64,000 bases of DNA from contig NZ_CP152413.1 of NCBI RefSeq assembly GCF_038967635.1, forward strand, positions 9,105,801-9,169,800, in the 5' to 3' direction. Origin of the DNA: Bradyrhizobium sp. B124. Its GTDB lineage: Bacteria; Pseudomonadota; Alphaproteobacteria; Rhizobiales; Xanthobacteraceae. Made by a program: the position numbers and the translations under genes. The notes under the pieces are model-generated. The model made no database searches, had not been told where the DNA came from, and worked only from the letters and a program-made list of their open reading frames with translations. This document shows, piece after piece, positions 53,344 through 63,700 of this stretch (the stretch's first letter is position 1; each line of letters begins with the position of its first letter).

Positions 53344-54724
53344 CCAGCTCGCCAAGCGGATCATTTATATCGCCACGGGCAAAACGACCGAGAGTAACCC
53401 GTAATGTCCGGGCTGTGCACCAAAGGGCAGCAACGAGTGGTTTTCTCGAGGATAGACTAAAAACACTCCCGGTCCTTAAGTCCCCCAACACGGCCGGGAG
53501 ACAGAATGGCGACCTCGGCGCGCCGCCCGCGCCGGAGTCGTCGGCGTTTTGAGGTTTGCTTTTTCATTGGCAGCGCGGCTTTAAACCGATTGACCGCAGC
53601 AGATTGTCCGACCCGCTTCCGCTGCAGGTTTTTGCCTCGACCGTTCGTCTCGGCTTTTCGTCCTGAAGGGCTTGATATTGCCTACCTGCGCTCGGCTCGC
53701 GGATTGACGCAGCGCCTTGCCAGATCAGATCGCAAAGGCGGAGGCGAGGGCGTCCTGTGTGATCAAAGCGACCGACCTCGTCCGCCGCTGCTGCCGTTTC
53801 CCCAGTTGCTTGACCAGCAGAATGCCCTGCGCAAGGTGTTGGCAGGGTAGGTTCAGGCAAGGACAACGTCCCAGTTCGAGCGAAACTTGCAGATCCAAGC
53901 TTCATTCGCAGCCTCTCGACGAAGAGCGCAGCAGGCAATCGGTAGCGCCGGCCGACAGACCGGCAAGCCGTTGCTGGCGGTCGCGCGGTGGGGACAATCG
54001 AACCCGGAGAGTTGCGGGCGGCTCGGAGGGGATTCCGGGACGTGCTTTTGAGACGGGCGAAGTCTTTGAGCGCTTCGTAGAACCGACCGATCGGATCCGG
54101 ATCGCCATCGTCGTTGTCGCAGCAGCCCGTGCCCGCAGCACGTTGGATGAGGTCCGCCATTCAGAACTAAATCGCGGCGCTGATCCAGCGTGAAAGTCTA
54201 GCCCTGCTTTCCGGCCGTTTTTCACCGATGGAGGGTTCGAGAGAGTGACCGTAGTTTCACGGGCACGTCCGAGCACCGCTTGTCGTGGCTTCCCCGTAAA
54301 GCCACGGATACCACGTGTGATAAAGAGAACTCCTTGTCGGATCGACGTTAATGGTAAAGGCGGGGATTTCGTGCGGCGCTAGACGGCCGCGCAAATTTGC
54401 GGCAGATTGCATTTGAATTAGGTTTTGGGATGCTTGCTCGCATTTTTTGCGGACACACAGTGCAAGCCTCCCGATGACGAAAACAGTTTAAAGACAAATA
54501 TTTTAATGCGTGCGGAGTTTTGAGCCGCACCGAAGCGGGCAGGGTAGTGCGTTCGAGGTCTTTCACAGCACGGCTGACGAGCAAAAAAATAAAAAAAGCC
54601 TGGCAATTGCTTGTCTGTCGAAACGCTTGCCAATTTTTTGAACGAGCGTTTGGGTAATTGATGAATTGATTTTCGACTGCAATCACACCTGCTCTGCGTC
54701 GGCAGAGTTTTTTAGGAGTGTGTA
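53344..54724. other. Gene-poor region and leader of the giant adhesin gene
   Basis: Several 110-200-residue frames overlap on both strands between 53.5 and 54.3 kb, but none carries a domain or credible start, so I call no gene. From about 54340 the sequence turns clearly AT-richer, with A- and T-runs near 54585-54600 and 54640, which marks the probable promoter zone of the adhesin gene. AGGAG at 54714-54718 is its ribosome-binding site. Confidence 0.45.
54284..54306. terminator. Terminator-like hairpin upstream of the adhesin gene
   Basis: CGTGGCTT (54284-54291) pairs perfectly with AAGCCACG (54299-54306) around a CCCCGTA loop. There is no T-run, so termination would be Rho-assisted, or the hairpin could bind a protein. 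Confidence 0.35.
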
Positions 54725-57700
54725 TTGAGTCGCGTTATTTTTGTTCGGAGCGCCGAGCCACCGATCAATTGGTCCGAAGTCGAATCGCGTCTCGACGGAA
54801 TTTCAAATTCTGCTTTTTCAACGTCAGACAATCTTCCCATCGCGAAAGATCTGCCAACTCTGGTTGATCGGCTGCTGTCGATTGAGCCCGTCGCCCTGAT
54901 CGACGCGCCGACAAACGCCGAGCGCGATCCATTTGAAACGCTGTCTTTGCCGGCAGAAATCCATCCCGACCGAGACGAATTTTTAGATGCAGCCGTTTGC
55001 AGGAGCAGCAGCATGACCACTCGTTCCGAAGTTGCTTCAATCTTTCCGAACACTTCGGGCACCAGCGCACGGTTGCGGCCCAATTATTTCCAGTGGCGGG
55101 CGTTCATGGGTGTAAGCCACAAGTGCGAGATCGCCTTCATCGACCGCGGCATCGATGACCTCGAAACGCTACTTGCCGGCATTCGGCCGGATGTTGAGGT
55201 AATCCTGCTCTCTGATGATGAACCGGCTGTCCGCCAGATGGCGCGGGCGGTCGAAGGCAGGAACGGACTGGAAGCAATCCATCTCATCGCCCACGGGCAG
55301 CCTGGAACGATAGCGTTTTCGGCTGGGCCGCTCTCGCTTGACACCGTGGATCGTGTCGCGGGCGATCTGGCGCATCTGGGCAACGCGATCACGCAGGGCG
55401 GCGAACTACGGTTGTGGAGCTGCGCAGTCGCACAGGGTGAGTACGGCGCGGCGTTGATCGACGCCATCGCGGCCGCCACCGCCACCAAGGTGGTGGCTTC
55501 GGCCCAACGCGTCGGTGCCGCCGCACGCGGCGGCAGCTGGGATCTTTGGTCGCTCGACAACTCAACTCTTGCAGAGCCGCCGATCACGGCCGCCGGGCAG
55601 AGGGCCTATGCGGGCGTGCTGGATACCAACAACACGACAATCTCAGGCAACAACAGCACCAACACGCTGACTGTGACCGGAAGCAACGACAAGGTCAGCG
55701 ACGGCAACGGGACAAACTCGGTCACGGTGACGGGCAGCAATAACACCGTCTCTGACGGCAACGGCACTAACACGGTCACGGTCGCGGGAAACAACAATAC
55801 CGCTAGCGATGGCAACGGCACCAATACCATCACGGTCTCGGGCAGCAACAACACCGTCAGCGACGGCAATGGCTCCAACACGATCATCGTCAGCGGCAGC
55901 AACGCGACCATCAGCGACGGCAATGGCGGCAATCTGATCTATGCGGCCAACACCACCGGCACCAATACCATCAGCGACGGCAACGGGACCAATGTCATCG
56001 TCGGTGGCAGCGGATCGGATGCCATCAATGCCGGCAACGGCAGCAATATCATCTATGGCGGCGCCGGAAACGACACAATCAACGTCGGAAATGGCTCCGA
56101 CGTTATCATCGGAGGGGCCGGCAGCGACACCATAAATGCAGGCAACGGCGGCGCTCTCGCGATCTATGCGCTTTCCGATCATTATCGGGTCGTCTCTGGT
56201 GCATTGCAGTCATTGGCCGGTGATGTCGACAGGTACAACGGCGGCGGGGGGACCGATACGATTCGCATCGTCCTCACTGCGGACGAATACGCGCTCATCA
56301 AATCGCAATTGACGGCATATGCGAGTTGGTTGGCCGCGAACCAGGGCTGTGGCGGCGCGACGTATTCGTTTAATTTTTCCGCCGGGACCTCCGGCACCGG
56401 AGTCTCGACCACGGGCGGTGGCCTCGTTCTCAATGGTTGGGAAGCGCTCCAGATTCAGATCGTCAATCCCGCAACGATCAACCTGGCACTAGGCGCGAGT
56501 TCCAACACCGGCTCGCTCAACAGTCTCTTTACCAACACGGTCGGCACCAGCGCTACGAGCTTCACCGACACGTTCAAAATCGTGGGCGTCGCCGCCGGCA
56601 ACGGAAGCGCGACCGCGACCTCTTTGGATCCGTCGCTCAATGTTGCGCAATACCTCCACGGTACCGCGACCCTTCCGACCTCCTATACGGTGGCCGGCGC
56701 AGACGGCACGCTAACGGTCAATGCGGATGGCACTTACAGCTACGCGGTGACGTCCTTTGCGACACCGACCGACGTCTTTACCATTTCGACGCTTGATCAG
56801 AACGGTTTCGTTACCTCGACGACACTGACGTTCGGGATGCCGAACCATGGGCCGACCATCGTTGCGGGCTCGACCACGGCGAGTGGCGCGATCACGGAAG
56901 CCGCGAACACCACCGGCTCGACCGCAACGGACAGCGCCTCGGGCTCGGTCGCCTTTGCCGACGTCGACCTGTCGGACAGCCATACCGTCACGCAGGGCAC
57001 ACCCAGCTTCGCCTGGTCGGGCGGCACGCTGACCGCGGGCCAGATCAGCGCGCTGACATCGGCCAGCACGCTGGCGCTGACCAAGACCGACTCGACCGGG
57101 ACGGGCTCGGGTTCGGTGGCGTGGAATTACTCGGCGCAGGACAAGACGTTCGACTTCCTGGCGGCCGGTCAGACCCTGACGGCGACCTATGTGGTCACGA
57201 TCAATGACGGCCATGGCGGCACCACGACCCAGAATTTGGTTGTCACCGTCACCGGCACCAATGACACGCCGACCATCGTGGCTGGCTCGACCTCCGCGAC
57301 AGGTGCCTTCAATGAGGCGGCCGGGGTCACCGGCTCGACCGCAACGGACGGCGCGTCGGGCACCATCGCCTTTGCCGACGTCGACCTGTCGGACAGCCAC
57401 ACCGTCGCGCAGGGCGCACCGAGCTTCGCATGGTCGGGAGGCACGCTGAGCGGGGGGCAGCTCGGTGCCCTGGCGAGCGCGAGCACGCTGGCGTTGACCA
57501 AGACCGACTCGACCGGGACGGGGTCGGGCAGCGTGGCCTGGAACTACAGCGCCCAGGACAAGGCCTTCGACTTCCTGGCGGCCGGCCAGACCCTGACGGC
57601 GACCTACGCGGTCACCATCAATGACGGCCATGGCGGCACCACGACCCAGAATGTGGTGGTGACAATCACCGGGACCAACGATGCGCCGACGATCTCGGCC

Positions 57701-60700
57701 GGGACGACGGCGAGCGGAGTCTTCAACGAGGCGGCCGGGGTCACCGGCTCGGGCACAACGGACAGCGCGTCGGGCACCATCGCCTTTGCCGACGTCGACC
57801 TGTCGGACAGCCACACCGTCACGCAGGGCACGCCGAGCTTCGTATGGTCAGGCGGTGCTCTCACGACCGGCCAGGGCAACGCTTTGGTGAGCGCGAGCAC
57901 GCTGGCACTGACCAAGACCGATTCGACTGGCACGGGTTCGGGCAGCGTGGCCTGGAACTATAGCGCCCAGGACAAGACCTTTGACTTCCTGGCGGTCGGT
58001 CAAACGCTGAAGGTAACCTATCTGGTCTCCATCGATGACGGCCACGGCGGCACGGTTTCGCAGCCCGTCACCATCACCGTCACCGGCACCAACGATCTGC
58101 CGACCATCGTCGCCGGCTCGACCACCGCCAGCGGCGCGTTCAGCGAGGCTGCCAACACCACCGGCTCGACCGCGCCGGACACGGCCTCGGGTTCGATCGC
58201 CTTTGCCGATGTCGACCTCTCCGACCACCACACGGTGAGCGTCACCGGCGTCACCGCGAGCGGCACCACCTCCGGCCTGGCCGGCAACGCCACGCTGCTG
58301 AGCTGGTTCACCCTGGGGGCGGAGACCGACTCCACCAATGGTGCCACCGGCACGCAGGCCTGGAGCTTCTCGGCACAGGACAAGAGCTTCGACTATCTCG
58401 CCAATGGCGAGAGCGTCACGCTGACCTACAGCGTGCAGGTCGATGACGGCCACGGCGGCACGGTTTCGCAGCCCGTCACCATCACCGTCACCGGCACCAA
58501 CGATCTGCCGACCATCGTCGCCGGCTCGACCACCGCCAGCGGCGCGTTCAGCGAGGCTGCCAACACCACCGGCTCGACCGCGCCGGACACGGCCTCGGGT
58601 TCGATCGCCTTTGCCGATGTCGACCTCTCCGACCACCACACGGTGAGCGTCACCGGCGTCACCGCGAGCGGCACCACCTCCGGCCTGGCCGGCAACGCCA
58701 CGCTGCTGAGCTGGTTCACCCTGGGGGCGGAGACCGACTCCACCAATGGTGCCACCGGCACGCAGGCCTGGAGCTTCTCGGCACAGGACAAGAGCTTCGA
58801 CTATCTCGCCAATGGCGAGAGCGTCACGCTGACCTACAGCGTGCAGGTCGATGACGGCCACGGCGGCACGGTTTCGCAGCCCGTCACCATCACCGTCACC
58901 GGCACCAACGATCTGCCGACCATCGTCGCCGGCTCGACCACCGCCAGCGGCGCGTTCAGCGAGGCTGCCAACACCACCGGCTCGACCGCGCCGGACACGG
59001 CCTCGGGTTCGATCGCCTTTGCCGATGTCGACCTCTCCGACCACCACACGGTGAGCGTCACCGGCGTCACCGCGAGCGGCACCACCTCCGGCCTGGCCGG
59101 CAACGCCACGCTGCTGAGCTGGTTCACCCTGGGGGCGGAGACCGACTCCACCAATGGTGCCACCGGCACGCAGGCCTGGAGCTTCTCGGCACAGGACAAG
59201 AGCTTCGACTATCTCGCCAATGGCGAGAGCGTCACGCTGACCTACAGCGTGCAGGTCGATGACGGCCACGGCGGCACGGTTTCGCAGCCCGTCACCATCA
59301 CCGTCACCGGCACCAACGATCTGCCGACCATCGTCGCCGGCTCGACCACCGCCAGCGGCGCGTTCAGCGAGGCTGCCAACACCACCGGCTCGACCGCGCC
59401 GGACACGGCCTCGGGTTCGATCGCCTTTGCCGATGTCGACCTCTCCGACCACCACACGGTGAGCGTCACCGGCGTCACCGCGAGCGGCACCACCTCCGGC
59501 CTGGCCGGCAACGCCACGCTGCTGAGCTGGTTCACCCTGGGGGCGGAGACCGACTCCACCAATGGTGCCACCGGCACGCAGGCCTGGAGCTTCTCGGCAC
59601 AGGACAAGAGCTTCGACTATCTCGCCAATGGCGAGAGCGTCACGCTGACCTACAGCGTGCAGGTCGATGACGGCCACGGCGGCACGGTTTCGCAGCCCGT
59701 CACCATCACCGTCACCGGCACCAACGATCTGCCGACCATCGTCGCCGGCTCGACCACCGCCAGCGGCGCGTTCAGCGAGGCTGCCAACACCACCGGCTCG
59801 ACCGCGCCGGACACGGCCTCGGGTTCGATCGCCTTTGCCGATGTCGACCTCTCCGACCACCACACGGTGAGCGTCACCGGCGTCACCGCGAGCGGCACCA
59901 CCTCCGGCCTGGCCGGCAACGCCACGCTGCTGAGCTGGTTCACCCTGGGGGCGGAGACCGACTCCACCAATGGTGCCACCGGCACGCAGGCCTGGAGCTT
60001 CTCGGCACAGGACAAGAGCTTCGACTATCTCGCCAATGGCGAGAGCGTCACGCTGACCTACAGCGTGCAGGTCGATGACGGCCACGGCGGCACGGTTTCG
60101 CAGCCCGTCACCATCACCGTCACCGGCACCAACGATCTGCCGACCATCGTCGCCGGCTCGACCACCGCCAGCGGCGCGTTCAGCGAGGCTGCCAACACCA
60201 CCGGCTCGACCGCGCCGGACACGGCCTCGGGTTCGATCGCCTTTGCCGATGTCGACCTCTCCGACCACCACACGGTGAGCGTCACCGGCGTCACCGCGAG
60301 CGGCACCACCTCCGGCCTGGCCGGCAACGCCACGCTGCTGAGCTGGTTCACCCTGGGGGCGGAGACCGACTCCACCAATGGTGCCACCGGCACGCAGGCC
60401 TGGAGCTTCTCGGCACAGGACAAGAGCTTCGACTATCTCGCCAATGGCGAGAGCGTCACGCTGACCTACAGCGTGCAGGTCGATGACGGCCACGGCGGCA
60501 CGGTTTCGCAGCCCGTCACCATCACCGTCACCGGCACCAACGATCTGCCGACCATCGTCGCCGGCTCGACCACCGCCAGCGGCGCGTTCAGCGAGGCTGC
60601 CAACACCACCGGCTCGACCGCGCCGGACACGGCCTCGGGTTCGATCGCCTTTGCCGATGTCGACCTCTCCGACCACCACACGGTGAGCGTCACCGGCGTC

Positions 60701-63700
60701 ACCGCGAGCGGCACCACCTCCGGCCTGGCCGGCAACGCCACGCTGCTGAGCTGGTTCACCCTGGGGGCGGAGACCGACTCCACCAATGGTGCCACCGGCA
60801 CGCAGGCCTGGAGCTTCTCGGCACAGGACAAGAGCTTCGACTATCTCGCCAATGGCGAGAGCGTCACGCTGACCTACAGCGTGCAGGTCGATGACGGCCA
60901 CGGCGGCACGGTTTCGCAGCCCGTCACCATCACCGTCACCGGCACCAACGATCTGCCGACCATCGTCGCCGGCTCGACCACCGCCAGCGGCGCGTTCAGC
61001 GAGGCTGCCAACACCACCGGCTCGACCGCGCCGGACACGGCCTCGGGTTCGATCGCCTTTGCCGATGTCGACCTCTCCGACCACCACACGGTGAGCGTCA
61101 CCGGCGTCACCGCGAGCGGCACCACCTCCGGCCTGGCCGGCAACGCCACGCTGCTGAGCTGGTTCACCCTGGGGGCGGAGACCGACTCCACCAATGGTGC
61201 CACCGGCACGCAGGCCTGGAGCTTCTCGGCACAGGACAAGAGCTTCGACTATCTCGCCAATGGCGAGAGCGTCACGCTGACCTACAGCGTGCAGGTCGAT
61301 GACGGCCACGGCGGCACGGTTTCGCAGCCCGTCACCATCACCGTCACCGGCACCAACGATCTGCCGACCATCGTCGCCGGCTCGACCACCGCCAGCGGCG
61401 CGTTCAGCGAGGCTGCCAACACCACCGGCTCGACCGCGCCGGACACGGCCTCGGGTTCGATCGCCTTTGCCGATGTCGACCTCTCCGACCACCACACGGT
61501 GAGCGTCACCGGCGTCACCGCGAGCGGCACCACCTCCGGCCTGGCCGGCAACGCCACGCTGCTGAGCTGGTTCACCCTGGGGGCGGAGACCGACTCCACC
61601 AATGGTGCCACCGGCACGCAGGCCTGGAGCTTCTCGGCACAGGACAAGAGCTTCGACTATCTCGCCAATGGCGAGAGCGTCACGCTGACCTACAGCGTGC
61701 AGGTCGATGACGGCCACGGCGGCACGGTTTCGCAGCCCGTCACCATCACCGTCACCGGCACCAACGATCTGCCGACCATCGTCGCCGGCTCGACCACCGC
61801 CAGCGGCGCGTTCAGCGAGGCTGCCAACACCACCGGCTCGACCGCGCCGGACACGGCCTCGGGTTCGATCGCCTTTGCCGATGTCGACCTCTCCGACCAC
61901 CACACGGTGAGCGTCACCGGCGTCACCGCGAGCGGCACCACCTCCGGCCTGGCCGGCAACGCCACGCTGCTGAGCTGGTTCACCCTGGGGGCGGAGACCG
62001 ACTCCACCAATGGTGCCACCGGCACGCAGGCCTGGAGCTTCTCGGCACAGGACAAGAGCTTCGACTATCTCGCCAATGGCGAGAGCGTCACGCTGACCTA
62101 CAGCGTGCAGGTCGATGACGGCCACGGCGGCACGGTTTCGCAGCCCGTCACCATCACCGTCACCGGCACCAACGATCTGCCGACCATCGTCGCCGGCTCG
62201 ACCACCGCCAGCGGCGCGTTCAGCGAGGCTGCCAACACCACCGGCTCGACCGCGCCGGACACGGCCTCGGGTTCGATCGCCTTTGCCGATGTCGACCTCT
62301 CCGACCACCACACGGTGAGCGTCACCGGCGTCACCGCGAGCGGCACCACCTCCGGCCTGGCCGGCAACGCCACGCTGCTGAGCTGGTTCACCCTGGGGGC
62401 GGAGACCGACTCCACCAATGGTGCCACCGGCACGCAGGCCTGGAGCTTCTCGGCACAGGACAAGAGCTTCGACTATCTCGCCAATGGCGAGAGCGTCACG
62501 CTGACCTACAGCGTGCAGGTCGATGACGGCCACGGCGGCACGGTTTCGCAGCCCGTCACCATCACCGTCACCGGCACCAACGATCTGCCGACCATCGTCG
62601 CCGGCTCGACCACCGCCAGCGGCGCGTTCAGCGAGGCTGCCAACACCACCGGCTCGACCGCGCCGGACACGGCCTCGGGTTCGATCGCCTTTGCCGATGT
62701 CGACCTCTCCGACCACCACACGGTGAGCGTCACCGGCGTCACCGCGAGCGGCACCACCTCCGGCCTGGCCGGCAACGCCACGCTGCTGAGCTGGTTCACC
62801 CTGGGGGCGGAGACCGACTCCACCAATGGTGCCACCGGCACGCAGGCCTGGAGCTTCTCGGCACAGGACAAGAGCTTCGACTATCTCGCCAATGGCGAGA
62901 GCGTCACGCTGACCTACAGCGTGCAGGTCGATGACGGCCACGGCGGCACGGTTTCGCAGCCCGTCACCATCACCGTCACCGGCACCAACGATCTGCCGAC
63001 CATCGTCGCCGGCTCGACCACCGCCAGCGGCGCGTTCAGCGAGGCTGCCAACACCACCGGCTCGACCGCGCCGGACACGGCCTCGGGTTCGATCGCCTTT
63101 GCCGATGTCGACCTCTCCGACCACCACACGGTGAGCGTCACCGGCGTCACCGCGAGCGGCACCACCTCCGGCCTGGCCGGCAACGCCACGCTGCTGAGCT
63201 GGTTCACCCTGGGGGCGGAGACCGACTCCACCAATGGTGCCACCGGCACGCAGGCCTGGAGCTTCTCGGCACAGGACAAGAGCTTCGACTATCTCGCCAA
63301 TGGCGAGAGCGTCACGCTGACCTACAGCGTGCAGGTCGATGACGGCCACGGCGGCACGGTTTCGCAGCCCGTCACCATCACCGTCACCGGCACCAACGAT
63401 CTGCCGACCATCGTCGCCGGCTCGACCACCGCCAGCGGCGCGTTCAGCGAGGCTGCCAACACCACCGGCTCGACCGCGCCGGACACGGCCTCGGGTTCGA
63501 TCGCCTTTGCCGATGTCGACCTCTCCGACCACCACACGGTGAGCGTCACCGGCGTCACCGCGAGCGGCACCACCTCCGGCCTGGCCGGCAACGCCACGCT
63601 GCTGAGCTGGTTCACCCTGGGGGCGGAGACCGACTCCACCAATGGTGCCACCGGCACGCAGGCCTGGAGCTTCTCGGCACAGGACAAGAGCTTCGACTAT

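Noticed and set aside
53506..54276. Overlapping frames of 110-200 codons on both strands
   Set aside because: Composition is that of random high-GC sequence; no ribosome-binding site or family resemblance on either strand.
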